39,682 bases of DNA from Klebsiella pneumoniae (GCA_945877175.1 CAMCRC010000017.1:1-39682); one strand, 5' to 3'. Shown: positions 20,411 to 29,693, counted from the first letter of the stretch. The notes: generated by a model from the sequence alone, not told the origin. Program-made: numbers and translations.

Positions 20411-21327
20411 TCACTTCTAGCCTTCAGATGTATGGGACCAAACGGCTCGGTCTGCACAATTTCGATCAGGGAATCCTTGATCAGTTCCATGACGGCCAGA
20501 AAGGTGACCACCACCCCCAGCCTTCCCTCTTCCCGCATCAGCAGGGAAACCAATGGCACAAACCGCTGCGAGGACAGGCGTACCAGAATTTCGGACATCT
20601 TTTCGCGTGTGGAAAGCGTTTCCCTCTGAACATGGTGGCGCTCGAACATGTCGGCACGGCGCAACACCATGGCCAATGAAATGAGAATCTCGCGCAGATC
20701 CACGTCGGGTTCAGGCGCCTGGCGATCCATTTTCGGCGACTCGGCCTCGGCCGCATAAATATCTCGCTCCAGTCTTGGCAGCTCGTCCAAGTCTTCGGCG
20801 GCTTTCTTGTAACGCTCGTATTCCTGCAGGCGGCGAATCAGTTGCGCTCGCGGATCCTCTTCCTCGTCTTCATCGGTGCTGCTGCGTGGCAACAACATGC
20901 GCGACTTGATTTCGGCCAGCATGGCGGCCATCACCAGATACTCTCCGGCCAGTTCGAACTGACTGGCTTCCATCAGGTCAACGTAGGCCATGTACTGATC
21001 GGTAATGTCGGATACGTTGATATCCAGGATGTCGATGTTCTGGCGCTTTATAAGGTACAGCAGCAAATCCAGTGGCCCCTCGAAGGCCTCCAGAAAGACT
21101 TCCAGCGCATCGGGCGGGATATACAGATCGGTAGGCAGCTCGGTCACTGCCTTGCCGTCAAGGAATGCAAAAGGCATTTCCTGCTGAGTGCCATCCGCCT
21201 CCTGGTCACCGCCGTCCTCACTGCCAGAGCGACGCCTACCTGGCACCAGCAGGCGCCCACGTGGCTGCGCCGCGCCCTCTTCCGAGGGCACCGTCACTGC
21301 AGGATTGGCGTCAGGTGTTTCGGACAT
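20407..21327 (-). CDS. scpA: Segregation and condensation protein A
   Basis: ScpA (306 residues) is the kleisin that bridges SMC heads. The kleisin core begins near residue 76 with F-E-G-P-L-D-L-L-L-Y-L-I and N-I-D-I-L-D-I-N-V-S-D-I-T-D-Q-Y, and ends with the C-terminal winged helix (V-T-F-L-A-V-M-E-L-I-K-D). A charged, probably disordered extension of ~70 residues precedes it, like the extended ScpA of Pseudomonas. TAGGA before the ATG coincides with the trpS stop codon TAG, so the two genes are tightly joined. ScpB overlaps the 3' end by 4 bp. Confidence 0.94.
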   Translation of the reverse strand: MSETPDANPAVTVPSEEGAAQPRGRLLVPGRRRSGSEDGGDQEADGTQQEMPFAFLDGKAVTELPTDLYIPPDALEVFLEAFEGPLDLLLYLIKRQNIDILDINVSDITDQYMAYVDLMEASQFELAGEYLVMAAMLAEIKSRMLLPRSSTDEDEEEDPRAQLIRRLQEYERYKKAAEDLDELPRLERDIYAAEAESPKMDRQAPEPDVDLREILISLAMVLRRADMFERHHVQRETLSTREKMSEILVRLSSQRFVPLVSLLMREEGRLGVVVTFLAVMELIKDSLIEIVQTEPFGPIHLKARSE

Positions 21328-21336
21328 GCTGGGTTC

Positions 21337-22551
21337 CTAGCGGTAGTTCAAGCCCATGGCCTGGCGGACATCGTCCATGGTCCGCACTGCAGTCTCCCGC
21401 GCGCGCTCACTGCCCGCTGCAAGCACTGCGCGCACTGCATCGGGATTCTTTTCATATTCGGCAGCGCGTACCTGTATGGGCTGCAATTCGGCGATGACCG
21501 CGTCGATAACGGGGCGTTTGCACTCCAGACAACCTATTCCGGCGCTGCGGCACCCGGCTTGAACCCAGTTGCGGGTGGTCTGATCGGAATAGACCTCATG
21601 CAGCTGCCAAACGGGGCACCTCGACGGATCACCCGGATCGGTGCGGCGAATGCGTGCGGGATCCGTCGGCATTGTGGAAATCTTCTTCTGCACCTGGTCC
21701 AGCGGCTCGCGCAGTGCAATGGTGTTGTTGTAGGACTTGGACATCTTCTGCCCGTCCAGACCCGGCATCTTCGCGGCGGGCGTCAGCAGCGCCTGAGGCT
21801 CGACGAGAATCATCTTGCCACTGCCTTCCAGATGCCCGAGCAGGCGCTCCTTGTCACTGCCGGAAAGATTCTGCTGGGCGTTGACCAATGCCCGGCCACT
21901 TTCCAGAGCATCCTGTGAACCATCCTGCTGATAGGCCGTGCGCAGAACCGCGAATTCGCGCACCGCACTCTTGCCCATTTTGCGCAAGGCCTGCTCGGCA
22001 CGCTCTGCAAAATCGGGCTCGCGCCCGTACATGTGGTTGAAGCGGCGAGCCACTTCGCGAGTCAGCTCAACGTGGGCCACCTGGTCCGCGCCTACCGGAA
22101 CATGGGCCGCCTTGTAGATGAGAATGTCAGCACTCTGCAGCAGCGGATAACCAAGGAACCCGTAGGTCTCAAGATCCTTGTCGCGAAGTTTCTCCTGCTG
22201 GTCCTTGTAGCTTGGCACGCGCTCGAGCCAGCCCAGTGGCGTGATCATCGACAGCAGCAGATGCAGTTCGGCATGTTCAGGCACTCTGGACTGCAGAAAC
22301 AGGGAACTGGCATTCGGGTCGACGCCCACTGCCAGCCAGTCGATCACCATCTCGAACACACTTTCCTGGAGAATCCGGGGGTCACTGTAGTGAGTGGTCA
22401 GTGCATGCCAGTCAGCGACGAAGAAAAAGCACTCGTACTGGTGTTGCAACACAATCCAGTTCTTGAGCACGCCATGCAGATGACCCAGGTGGAGCCTGCC
22501 TGTCGGGCGCATGCCTGAGAGAACGCGTTGCTGCGAATGGGCGGAAGACAA
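21337..22551 (-). CDS. trpS: Tryptophanyl-tRNA synthetase, TTG start
   Basis: TrpS (404 residues) charges tRNA-Trp. The class I signatures are clear: R-P-T-G-R-L-H-L-G-H-L-H near 16-27 and G-Q-K-M-S-K-S-Y-N-N in the C-terminal half. An inserted segment after it (~305-345) carries several Cys residues (R-C-P-V, A-G-C-R, G-C-L-E-C-K), typical of the longer pseudomonad-type TrpS rather than the ~334-residue E. coli form. The first in-frame start is TTG, directly after AAGGAG with 7-bp spacing, so TTG is accepted. It leads the trpS-scpA-scpB-rluB operon. Confidence 0.94.
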   Translation of the reverse strand: MSSAHSQQRVLSGMRPTGRLHLGHLHGVLKNWIVLQHQYECFFFVADWHALTTHYSDPRILQESVFEMVIDWLAVGVDPNASSLFLQSRVPEHAELHLLLSMITPLGWLERVPSYKDQQEKLRDKDLETYGFLGYPLLQSADILIYKAAHVPVGADQVAHVELTREVARRFNHMYGREPDFAERAEQALRKMGKSAVREFAVLRTAYQQDGSQDALESGRALVNAQQNLSGSDKERLLGHLEGSGKMILVEPQALLTPAAKMPGLDGQKMSKSYNNTIALREPLDQVQKKISTMPTDPARIRRTDPGDPSRCPVWQLHEVYSDQTTRNWVQAGCRSAGIGCLECKRPVIDAVIAELQPIQVRAAEYEKNPDAVRAVLAAGSERARETAVRTMDDVRQAMGLNYR

Positions 22552-22650
22552 TCCCTCACTCCTTGATTTTCTGACCGATTTTTAAGTGCGGCATTATTGC
22601 AGATGGGCTGTTCGAATACGATTGATTTTCTGTTGGCAGGGCTTGGCAAG

Positions 22651-23271
22651 CTACTGGAACGGGGTGGGGTCGCCTTTTCCGGTGCGCAATACCTGGGCTG
22701 CACCCTCCGCGAGATCGATCACGGTAGTGGCTTCATTCCCGCAAGAGCCGCTGTCGATGATGAGATCCACCAGATGCTCCATACGATCCTGAATGTCATA
22801 GATATCCGTCAGTGGCTCAGGGTCGCCCGGCAGAATGAGACTGGTGCTCATCAGTGGCTGCCCGATCTCTGCGATCAAGGCTTGAGCAACGGCATTGTCG
22901 GGCACTCGCAGGCCGATGGTCTTGCGCCGGGGATGCATGAGACGGCGCGGAACTTCGGCCGTCGCATTGAGAATGAACGTGTATGGACCTGGTGTATACG
23001 CCTTCAAGAGGCGATAAGCGCTGTTGGGCACCTTTGCATAAGTAGCGATGGAAGAAAGATCGGCGCAGACCAGCGTGAAATTGTGCTTGTCGTCCAGTTG
23101 CCGGATGCGGCGGATGCGCTCCAGCGCATCCTTGTCACCGATGCAGCAACCCAGTGCATAAGTGGAATCCGTCGGATAGATGATGACGCCCCCTTCCAGC
23201 AGCACCCGCACGGCATGCTTGATGAGGCGAGGTTCCGGATTCTGAGGATGGATATGGAGCAGCTGGGCCAT
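22651..23271 (-). CDS. yciO: YciO/YrdC-family (threonylcarbamoyl-AMP synthase-like) protein
   Basis: The 206-residue protein has the YrdC/Sua5 fold: [16 protein letters not shown] at 27-42, then R-I-R-Q-L-D-D-K-H, and S-T-S-L-I-L-P-G-D near 142-150. The M-A-Q-L-L-H-I-H-P start is typical of YciO, the paralogue of TsaC. YciO proteins bind nucleotides and RNA; whether this one makes threonylcarbamoyl-AMP for tRNA t6A is not shown. It lies 99 bp upstream of trpS on the same strand, an association also seen in Pseudomonas. Confidence 0.9.
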   Translation of the reverse strand: MAQLLHIHPQNPEPRLIKHAVRVLLEGGVIIYPTDSTYALGCCIGDKDALERIRRIRQLDDKHNFTLVCADLSSIATYAKVPNSAYRLLKAYTPGPYTFILNATAEVPRRLMHPRRKTIGLRVPDNAVAQALIAEIGQPLMSTSLILPGDPEPLTDIYDIQDRMEHLVDLIIDSGSCGNEATTVIDLAEGAAQVLRTGKGDPTPFQ

Positions 23272-23416
23272 GGGAACATCACTTGCCGGAGTCTGCAGAC
23301 AGTGGCTGGAGCGCTGTCTGTCGGGGCCGGCGCGGCGAACAATACCAGACTCCCCCGGGCAAATCGATTACCATGAGCGCCTCAAAACACCCCCAATTCA
23401 GCGAGGAAAACCAGGA

Positions 23417-23716
23417 ATGCTGTACGCCATACTCTGTGAAGACGTCCCCGACAGCCTGCCGTTGCGCCTGGCTGCCAGACCCGCCCATCTCGAACGCCTC
23501 CAGTCCATGGTGGAGGCCGGAAGAATCATCCTGGCTGGCCCGCACCCAGCAGTCGATTCAGTTGATCCAGGCGCTGCAGGCTTTACGGGCAGCCTGATCG
23601 TGGCAAGTTTCGACACACTGCAGGAAGCGCAGGTCTGGGCGAATGCCGACCCCTATGTCACGGCGGGCGTCTTCGCCAAAGTCACGGTCAAACCCTTCCG
23701 CAAGGTACTCCCCTGA
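23417..23716 (+). CDS. YciI-like protein
   Basis: The 99-residue protein is a single YCII domain: M-L-Y-A-I-L-C-E-D start, [19 protein letters not shown] with the conserved His, then D-P-Y-V-T-A-G-V-F near the end. The fold resembles dimeric alpha-beta barrels and muconolactone isomerases, but no YciI function is settled. The ATG at 23417 is preceded by GAGG and CAGGA; longer frames upstream have no domain. It is divergent from yciO, with 145 bp between, and faces the cyclophilin gene 6 bp away. Confidence 0.88.
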   Translation: MLYAILCEDVPDSLPLRLAARPAHLERLQSMVEAGRIILAGPHPAVDSVDPGAAGFTGSLIVASFDTLQEAQVWANADPYVTAGVFAKVTVKPFRKVLP

Positions 23717-23722
23717 ACGGAT

Positions 23723-24334
23723 TCAGGGTGCCGAATCTGTCGGCCTGAGGGCCGGAAACCCGACGTCCAGAGTGGCATTCCACGCATCGACTTCGGCTTT
23801 CCTGCGTGCCATCAACGCCGTAGTATCTCCCGTGATGGTGATGCTGACGATGCGATCCCCGCGGGCAATGCTGCGCACTACTTCCATGCCGCTGGTGACA
23901 TTGCCGAACACCGAGTGCAAGCCGTCCAGATGAGGCGTTGGCACCAGCGTGAAGAAGAACTGGCTGCCGTCGGTCCCTGGACCGCTGTTGGCCATGGACA
24001 GGGTGCCGGGGCGCGTGTGCTTGAGCACGATCTCGCCAGTGTAACGATACCCCGGTCCTCCCGTGCCTGTGCCCAGCGGGTCCCCCCCCTGTGCTACGAA
24101 GTTGCGCTCGACACGGTGAAATGTGAGGCCGTCATAGAATCCGCGGCGAGCCAGATTCACGAAACTGGCCACGGTCGTGGGTGCCGCGCGCTCATTGAGG
24201 TCGGCTTCGATCGTGCCCTTGTCTGTCACGATCGTGGCTTTGAGGGACTGGGCATGAGCGCTGCCCGCGCAGCATAGCAACATCACACTGCACACCAGTA
24301 CGCGCGTGTTTGACAGCAACCGTCCAAGCCTCAT
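23723..24334 (-). CDS. Secreted cyclophilin-type peptidyl-prolyl isomerase (second copy)
   Basis: This 203-residue precursor has a signal peptide (1-28, ending S-A-H-A-Q) and a short cyclophilin domain: F-Y-D-G-L-T-F-H-R-V at 66-75, A-Q-G-G-D-P at 81-86, M-A-N-S-G-P-G-T-D-G-S-Q-F-F-F-T at 114-129, then H-L-D-G-L-H-S-V-F-G. The catalytic Arg in F-H-R-V is kept. It differs much from the copy at 263-826, so the two are not a recent duplication. Its ATG overlaps the xthA stop (ATGA), placing it third in the hemD-xthA-ppi run. Confidence 0.92.
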   Translation of the reverse strand: MRLGRLLSNTRVLVCSVMLLCCAGSAHAQSLKATIVTDKGTIEADLNERAAPTTVASFVNLARRGFYDGLTFHRVERNFVAQGGDPLGTGTGGPGYRYTGEIVLKHTRPGTLSMANSGPGTDGSQFFFTLVPTPHLDGLHSVFGNVTSGMEVVRSIARGDRIVSITITGDTTALMARRKAEVDAWNATLDVGFPALRPTDSAP

Positions 24335-25104
24335 AAATCCATCCTGAATTGCATGATCACGGGAGCATGATCAGAGAACTGCTGCCCCGTATAAATCTGC
24401 GCCGCCTCCACCGTGTCGACCAGCTCGGGGCCGATTACATGGTAGTCGAGACGCCACCCGACATTCTTTGCACGTGCCTGACCGCGCGCCGACCACCAGC
24501 TGTATTGCTCAGGCTGCTTGTTGACCAGCCGGAACGCATCCACCCAGCCAGCCTCGTCATAAAGTGTGTTCAGCCAGCGGCGCTCCTCGGGCAAAAAACC
24601 TGAATTCTTCTGGTTGGATTTCCAGTTCTTGAGGTCGATTTCCTTGTGACAAATATTCCAGTCGCCGCAAATTATGTAGTGACGACTGTCTGCCCGCAGC
24701 GCGCGCATGTGCTTCATGAAATCGTGAAGAAAAGAGAACTTGCAGGACTGACGCTCTTCGCCGCTGGAGCCGGATGGCAGATATAGTGATGCCACACTGA
24801 GATTGCCAAAATCAGCCTGGATATAGCGCCCCTCCTCATCTGCCAGCGCAAAGCCCAGCCCGGGCGTTACTCTGTCGGGCTTTTTTCTGGAAAAGATCGC
24901 CGTGCCGGAATACCCCTTCTTGAGCGCATCAAAATAATAGCAGTGAAACCCTTCCGGGAAGTACTGTGCGTCTTCCAGCTGACCGATCTGCGCTTTGGTT
25001 TCCTGCAGACATACAATGTCGACATCCTGCGTCTTCAACCAGTCGAAGAAGCCCTTCTTCGCTGCTGATCGAATGCCGTTGCAATTCAATGTCATGACTT
25101 TCAC
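24331..25104 (-). CDS. xthA: Exodeoxyribonuclease III
   Basis: XthA (257 residues) is an AP endonuclease and 3' exonuclease for base-excision repair. It shows N-C-N-G-I-R-S-A at 7-14, the metal-binding Glu36 in L-Q-E-T-K-A-Q, the G-Y-S-G-T-A block, G-D-W-N-I-C-H near the middle, R-L-D-Y-H-V and the C-terminal S-D-H-A-P-V with the catalytic His. It overlaps both neighbours by 4 bp, so translation of the three genes is coupled. Confidence 0.95.
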   Translation of the reverse strand: MKVMTLNCNGIRSAAKKGFFDWLKTQDVDIVCLQETKAQIGQLEDAQYFPEGFHCYYFDALKKGYSGTAIFSRKKPDRVTPGLGFALADEEGRYIQADFGNLSVASLYLPSGSSGEERQSCKFSFLHDFMKHMRALRADSRHYIICGDWNICHKEIDLKNWKSNQKNSGFLPEERRWLNTLYDEAGWVDAFRLVNKQPEQYSWWSARGQARAKNVGWRLDYHVIGPELVDTVEAAQIYTGQQFSDHAPVIMQFRMDL

Positions 25105-25961
25105 AGACCGACCTCCTTTGCGACTGAAGCCTGAGCCCGCACGAGCCTGACCAGCTCGGTGACCATGGGTTTCATGAAGAACTGGGACTCCGGCATCACT
25201 CTGACGCGCACGCCAGCAGCCGTCAACTGATCGCCCACCACCGGGCCCACAGCAGCCACGGTTACGCGGGCGAGGCCAGCCTTCAGGACATCCTCGATAC
25301 CGTGCCGGTGCGCTACGTCCACGAGACGCGTGTACTGGGGCTGGCTTGTAAACGTCATCATCGTGACGTCGCCGCGGGCAAGGCTGTGCAAGAACTCAAC
25401 TACTTTTTCCTCGTGCGTATGCGGCGCATAAACATAAGGTGCCACGCTGCTCGCAATGGCACCGCGGCGAAGCAGATAGTCCATCAGCAGCAGGTTGGGC
25501 TCTTCACCATACAATTGCACTGCGACTCGCTTGCCAGCCAGCTCAAGCTCCTCCAGCGCCTCTATGACGCCCGGCGTGGTCGGTGCCTTCCCAAGCAGAT
25601 CGGGCTTGAGGTCGACTTCCTTGAGAGCTCGCCCGGGTTTGGGCCCGCGGCAGACGGTAAAAGTACGCCGGAGGGCAGCAATAAAGGCCTCCTCCCGATC
25701 ATGCCGCTGGGCCACGCCGCGCAGACGTCGCAGACCTTCGCCAGTAAGGATGATCAGGTAGTCAGCCGGTGTGGCTATGAATTCGTCAATCCAGAGCAGG
25801 ATTGGCGCAGGATCAGGTGCATCCAGGATGGCGACAAGCGGAACTCGCATGACGCTGGCACCTCGCCTGGCCAGCAGCTCTTCGAGAATGTCGAGTTGCC
25901 TGCTTTCGGGGACCGCGACCACCTGTCCGCGCAAGGCAGTCGATGTTTCAGGCTCTTCCAT
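25101..25961 (-). CDS. Uroporphyrinogen-III synthase (HemD) family protein
   Basis: The 286-residue protein fits the HemD fold of two linked alpha-beta domains: an N-terminal V-A-V-P-E-S-R-Q, I-I-L-T-G-E-G-L-R-R, then C-R-G-P-K-P-G-R-A-L, and V-A-A-V-G-P-V-V-G-D-Q-L-T near the C-terminus. It may close hydroxymethylbilane to uroporphyrinogen III. HemD sequences diverge strongly, and the true hemD usually lies by hemC, so this could be a paralogue such as those tied to sirohaem or nitrate genes. The ATG at 25961 is preferred to the TTG at 25976, which has no ribosome site. Upstream lies the GTTAC-rich region. Confidence 0.78.
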   Translation of the reverse strand: MEEPETSTALRGQVVAVPESRQLDILEELLARRGASVMRVPLVAILDAPDPAPILLWIDEFIATPADYLIILTGEGLRRLRGVAQRHDREEAFIAALRRTFTVCRGPKPGRALKEVDLKPDLLGKAPTTPGVIEALEELELAGKRVAVQLYGEEPNLLLMDYLLRRGAIASSVAPYVYAPHTHEEKVVEFLHSLARGDVTMMTFTSQPQYTRLVDVAHRHGIEDVLKAGLARVTVAAVGPVVGDQLTAAGVRVRVMPESQFFMKPMVTELVRLVRAQASVAKEVGL

Positions 25962-25968
25962 CAAAAGT

Positions 25969-26099
25969 GTTACCAAAAGAAATAATTACTGTGAGACGAA
26001 ACGAATATTCGTTACGATAAATAACTTAAAATATCAGTTGTTACCCATATACCCACATGTGTTACGATACGCTCCGTTACAAAGCAGCAAGCAAGTAAC
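25969..26099. promoter_or_regulatory. AT-rich control region with iterated GTTAC motifs
   Basis: GTTAC occurs on the plus strand at 25969, 26011, 26040, 26061 and 26076, and inverted (GTAAC) at 26095, within 131 bp. Two of the copies are GTTACGATA (26011-26019, 26061-26069), 50 bp apart. The region lies between the HemD-like gene (-) and the mini-ORF (+), so it probably holds both promoters. Candidate plus-strand elements are TTGTTA (26038-26043) and TACGAT (26063-26068), with a long 19-bp spacer. No known regulator is assigned. Confidence 0.55.
26000..26013. promoter_or_regulatory. 14-bp perfect palindrome, probable operator
   Basis: AACGAATATTCGTT reads the same on both strands and sits 39 bp upstream of the HemD-like ATG, where a dimeric repressor (for instance of the TetR class) could act. 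Its right end runs into a GTTAC copy. Function is inferred from symmetry and place only. Confidence 0.5.
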
Positions 26100-26131
26100 A
26101 CTTCAACCAACCCTTGAATCAGGAGTATCCA

Positions 26132-26233
26132 ATGAGCGAACTTTTTGTAAATGCACGAGCCGTAATGATTTCTGTCACTGTCTTTGCAGCCTCTGTCGCT
26201 GTGCCTTTGCTCACAATGCTTGGCGCTGCGTGA
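26132..26233 (+). CDS. Predicted 33-residue single-span membrane mini-protein
   Basis: The frame ATG 26132 to TGA 26233 encodes 33 residues, preceded by GGAG with 7-bp spacing, the best ribosome site in the neighbourhood. The first ten residues are polar (M-S-E-L-F-V-N-A-R-A), the rest is one hydrophobic stretch (V-M-I-S-V-T-V-F ... L-L-T-M-L-G-A-A) fitting one transmembrane helix. I recognise no family. It stands alone on this strand after the GTTAC-rich region and is followed by a hairpin at 26321-26366, which would complete a small transcription unit. A chance ORF cannot be excluded. Confidence 0.55.
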   Translation: MSELFVNARAVMISVTVFAASVAVPLLTMLGAA

Positions 26234-26320
26234 TCCCGGCCGGCCTCACGGCCATTGACCATCAAAATACCGGGGTCACCCACATGCGAACAAGACAAGA
26301 CAGCGGCACCTGCACCACTC

Positions 26321-26366
26321 TCCCGCTGTGAAGGTTTGATCTGAGCGTCAGCCTCTCACAGCGGGA
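26321..26366. terminator. Inverted repeat between mini-ORF and moaB
   Basis: TCCCGCTGTGA (26321-26331) and TCACAGCGGGA (26356-26366) are perfect 11-bp partners around a 24-base loop. On the plus strand ATTCCTTTCC follows, a poor T run. It lies 20 bp past the moaB stop and 87 bp past the mini-ORF, between convergent units, so a shared transcription end is likely. Confidence 0.55.
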
Positions 26367-26386
26367 ATTCCTTTCCTCGCGTCGCC

Positions 26387-26917
26387 TCATCCGATCTTCT
26401 TGAGTTTGTCCACGAAATTGCAGGGCCTGTGACGACTGTCCAACTGCTGCGACACAATACCTTCCCATGCCGTCCTGCACGCTCCCGGAGAGCCTGGCAT
26501 GCAGAACACGATAGTGCCATTGGCAAGTCCCGCGAATGCCCGTGACTGAATGGTGGAACAACCGATCTCTGCAAATGACAGCTGTCGAAACAATTCTCCG
26601 AAGCCATCGATATGCTTGTCGAGCAAGGGTGTAATTGCAGTGACCGTGTTGTCACGGTACGTAAAGCCCGTCCCTCCCGTCAGCAACACAGCCTGCACAT
26701 CGTCATCAGCGATCAGGGTTGCCACCATCGCGCGCAACTTGTAGGTATCGTCTTTCACGATCTGCTTGCTGAGCAGGCGGTGGCCGGCCGCATTCACGCA
26801 CTCCACAAGGTAAGCGCCAGACTTGTCAGTCTCTTCCGTTCGCGTGTCAGACACAGTGACAACGGCGACATTGACAGGGGTGAATTCAGTTTTTTTCTCT
26901 GAGTTTGCTAGTGACAT
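26387..26917 (-). CDS. moaB: Molybdopterin adenylyltransferase-type protein MoaB
   Basis: The 176-residue protein has the MoaB/MogA fold: V-A-V-V-T-V-S-D-T-R near the start, the G-G-T-G-F-T-Y-R-D-N-T substrate loop (81-91) and P-G-S-P-G-A-C-R-T-A-W. MoaB trimers or hexamers adenylate molybdopterin or act near that step in molybdenum cofactor synthesis. It lies 108 bp downstream of moaA on the same strand, so the pair forms a small Moco unit; the gap may hold an internal promoter. Confidence 0.93.
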   Translation of the reverse strand: MSLANSEKKTEFTPVNVAVVTVSDTRTEETDKSGAYLVECVNAAGHRLLSKQIVKDDTYKLRAMVATLIADDDVQAVLLTGGTGFTYRDNTVTAITPLLDKHIDGFGELFRQLSFAEIGCSTIQSRAFAGLANGTIVFCMPGSPGACRTAWEGIVSQQLDSRHRPCNFVDKLKKIG

Positions 26918-27025
26918 GAAAGGCAGGAGTCTCCGCGGTAATGCGACGAATCTGATGCCTTGCAGCCTGGAAAAGGAGGCGGATTCGCGCGGGTTTTTTG
27001 GAATACTGATTCAGGAGTGAGGGCT

Positions 27026-28063
27026 TCAACCACCTGTCATGTTCATAAGCCGGACAGGCTGAACATGGTCTTTCTCATAGAAGAAATGACGCTCGGGCTT
27101 CAAGTGCATGGCACCGATGATGGCCTGTTTCACACCCTCCAGCCCACCATTCTGTTCGCGCAGCACGACGCGCAAATCGACGGAATGTTCATTGCCGAGA
27201 CACAACAGAAGCCGCCCTTCCACTGTCACCCGCACACGGTTGCAGTCACCACAAAAATTGTGACTTACGGGCGAGATGAAACCGATGCGGCTTTTGCGCC
27301 CCGGGATCTGGTAATAACGGGATGGCCCGGCTGTCTTGTCCTTGATCGGCAGCACCGCATACTTCGCCGCGATGACACCGCGCACCCACTCATTGCTGCA
27401 CACCGTGTTTTCACGATCATGATCCGAGGCATTGCCCAGCGGCATCTCTTCGATGAAGGCGATGTCGAGATCACGGTCCAGCGCGTATTCGGTAAGGGCC
27501 AGCACTTCGTCATCGTTGTAGCCCTTCATGATTACGGCATTCAAACGGATGTGTTCGAAATTCTGCTGGCGAGCTGCTTCCACGCCGGCAAGCACACTTT
27601 CCAGCTTGCCGGTGCGGGAAATGCGCCGGAAGCGCTCGGCATCAAGACTGTCCAGACTGATATTGATGCGATTCACGCCAGCCTGCCGCAGCGGCTGCGC
27701 ATATTTGTCCAATTGCGCGCCATTGGTGGTCAGCAGCAGCTCCTTGAGACCCGGCAAACGCCCGAGGCTCTCCACCAGTGACATCACATTGTTGCGCACC
27801 AGCGGTTCGCCCCCTGTCAGGCGAATCTTGTTCACCCCCAGTTCGGTAAAAGCCTGCGCAATGATATGAAGTTCTTCCAGTGACAGCACCTGATCGCGGG
27901 GCAGGAAAGTCATCTCTTCCGTCATGCAGTACACACAGCGGAAGTCACAGCGATCTGTAACGGACAGGCGAATGTAATCCACGCGACGCCCGAAGGAATC
28001 AATCAATGCAGGCATTGCGCTGCCGCCTGGGCTGTTCGTGTCTGAAGTTGTGGTGTTTGTCAT
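27026..28063 (-). CDS. moaA: GTP 3',8-cyclase MoaA
   Basis: MoaA (345 residues) is a radical-SAM enzyme that starts molybdenum cofactor synthesis from GTP. The N-terminal cluster motif C-D-F-R-C-V-Y-C and the C-terminal one (F-C-G-D-C-N-R-V-R ... L-L-L-C) are intact, as is the terminal G-G needed for activity. L-T-G-G-E-P-L is also present. The ATG at 28063 is one base after the ligase stop; an ATG at 28015, just before L-I-D-S-F-G-R-R, would give a more usual N-terminus, and neither has a strong ribosome site. It is co-directional with the ligase and moaB. Confidence 0.95.
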   Translation of the reverse strand: MTNTTTSDTNSPGGSAMPALIDSFGRRVDYIRLSVTDRCDFRCVYCMTEEMTFLPRDQVLSLEELHIIAQAFTELGVNKIRLTGGEPLVRNNVMSLVESLGRLPGLKELLLTTNGAQLDKYAQPLRQAGVNRINISLDSLDAERFRRISRTGKLESVLAGVEAARQQNFEHIRLNAVIMKGYNDDEVLALTEYALDRDLDIAFIEEMPLGNASDHDRENTVCSNEWVRGVIAAKYAVLPIKDKTAGPSRYYQIPGRKSRIGFISPVSHNFCGDCNRVRVTVEGRLLLCLGNEHSVDLRVVLREQNGGLEGVKQAIIGAMHLKPERHFFYEKDHVQPVRLMNMTGG

Positions 28064-28064
28064 G

Positions 28065-29693
28065 TCAGGACTGGGTCAGATAGTGATTCGCGAATTTGGA
28101 GCGCACTTCGGTCTTCAAAAGTTTGCCGGTGGCAGTATGGGGAAGCGCGTCCACGAATACAACATCGTCGGGCAACCACCACTTCGCTACCTTGTCGGTC
28201 AAAAAGTGCTGCAGCTCGCCTGCACTCACCTGCGCGCCCGCCTTGCGCACGATGAGCAGCAGTGGCCGCTCGTCCCAGCGCGGGTGTGCAATGCCAACTA
28301 CACAGGCCTCGGCGACAGCGGGATGCCCCACGGCATGATTTTCCAGTTCAATGGAGCTGATCCACTCCCCGCCCGACTTGATGACATCCTTGCTGCGATC
28401 GACGATCTGCATGTAACCGGCCGGGTCGATGGTGGACACATCGCCCGTGTCAAACCATCCGCCGCGGAAGGCCGAGCGATCATCATTCTTGTAATAGCCA
28501 CTGGCGATCCAGGGGCCGCGCACCATCAGCTTGCCGAAAGTCCTGCCATCATGGGGCAAGGGCTGGTCCTGGTCATCGACAATGCGCATCTCCACGCCAA
28601 ACACGGCGCGGCCCTGCTTTGACTGGATACGCGCGCGAGCCTCCTTGTCGGCCTGCGCAAGGTAGGGCGTGCGGGCGCACAGGCTGCCCATTGGGCTCAT
28701 CTCCGTCATGCCCCAGGCATGAATCGGAAATACGCCATATACATCCTGGAATTTTTCCATCATGGAGCGCGGGGCTGCCGAGCCGCCGATCACGACATCC
28801 TCGACACTGTCCAGATTGCCTTTGATGGAGTCGATGTAATTGAGCAGCCCCAGCCAGACGGTCGGCACCCCCAGCATGGAAGTCGCCTTCTCGCCGTCAA
28901 TCAATTCGTACAGCGACGCGCCGTCCATGCCCGCTCCCGGAAATACGATGCCTGCGCCTGCTATCGGCGCGCTGTAGGGAACTCCCCATGCGCACACATG
29001 AAACATGGGAACGACTGGCAGCACACGGGACATGGGGCCAAGATTCAGCGCCGAAGAGCGGCAGGCCGAAACGGCATGCAGCACGGTGGAGCGATGGGAA
29101 TACAGCACGCCTTTGGGGTTCCCCGTCGTGCCGGAGGTGTAACACAGCCCAGCTGCAGTGCGTTCATCAAACTCGGGCCAGGCAAACTCTTCGGACTCCT
29201 CTGCAATCAGGTCTTCATAGCAGATCAGATTGGGCAGCACCCCGGAGCTCGGCATGTGCGCCGCATCCGTCATCACCACTATACCCTTGACCACCGCAAT
29301 ATGGTCCTTGATGGCTTCCAGCAGCGGCACGAACGTCAGGTCAACGAACAGGTATTTGTCTTCAGCGTGATTGACGATGTAGATGATCTGTTCGGCGAAC
29401 AGGCGGGGATTGATGGTGTGAATGATGGCGCCCATGCCCGAGATGGCATAGTAGAGCTCAAAATGACGGTAGGTGTTCCATGCCAGGGTGGCAATACGAT
29501 CGCCCTGATGCACGTCCAGGCTGCGCAGCGCGTTGGCGAGTTTCTTCGTCCTGCGCAGCGCGTCGCCGTAGGAGTAACGATGAATTCCGCCTTCCACCTG
29601 ACGCGTGACAATTTGCGAATCAGTATTGAATGTCGCCGCGTATTCCAGGATATCCGCAATGTTCAGCGGCTTGTCCATCATGATTCCAAACAT
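28065..29693 (-). CDS. Acyl-CoA ligase (DmdB/AlkK-type, medium- to long-chain)
   Basis: The 542-residue AMP-forming ligase activates a carboxylic acid to its CoA thioester. The AMP-binding loop [12 protein letters not shown], the W-G-M-T-E motif, the hinge region G-W-F-D-T-G-D-V and the C-terminal Lys in T-A-T-G-K-L-L-K are all present. The N-terminal [17 protein letters not shown] and [12 protein letters not shown] resemble the group containing 3-methylthiopropionyl-CoA ligase (DmdB) and AlkK fatty acyl-CoA ligases. Substrate cannot be read here. GGGGG precedes the ATG. It abuts moaA by one base, though a functional link is not evident. Confidence 0.88.
   Translation of the reverse strand: MFGIMMDKPLNIADILEYAATFNTDSQIVTRQVEGGIHRYSYGDALRRTKKLANALRSLDVHQGDRIATLAWNTYRHFELYYAISGMGAIIHTINPRLFAEQIIYIVNHAEDKYLFVDLTFVPLLEAIKDHIAVVKGIVVMTDAAHMPSSGVLPNLICYEDLIAEESEEFAWPEFDERTAAGLCYTSGTTGNPKGVLYSHRSTVLHAVSACRSSALNLGPMSRVLPVVPMFHVCAWGVPYSAPIAGAGIVFPGAGMDGASLYELIDGEKATSMLGVPTVWLGLLNYIDSIKGNLDSVEDVVIGGSAAPRSMMEKFQDVYGVFPIHAWGMTEMSPMGSLCARTPYLAQADKEARARIQSKQGRAVFGVEMRIVDDQDQPLPHDGRTFGKLMVRGPWIASGYYKNDDRSAFRGGWFDTGDVSTIDPAGYMQIVDRSKDVIKSGGEWISSIELENHAVGHPAVAEACVVGIAHPRWDERPLLLIVRKAGAQVSAGELQHFLTDKVAKWWLPDDVVFVDALPHTATGKLLKTEVRSKFANHYLTQS

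Noticed and set aside
26283-26330. 15-codon leader-peptide-like frame before the hairpin at 26321
   Set aside because: No ribosome site, no regulatory codon run, and it points towards the convergent moaB gene.
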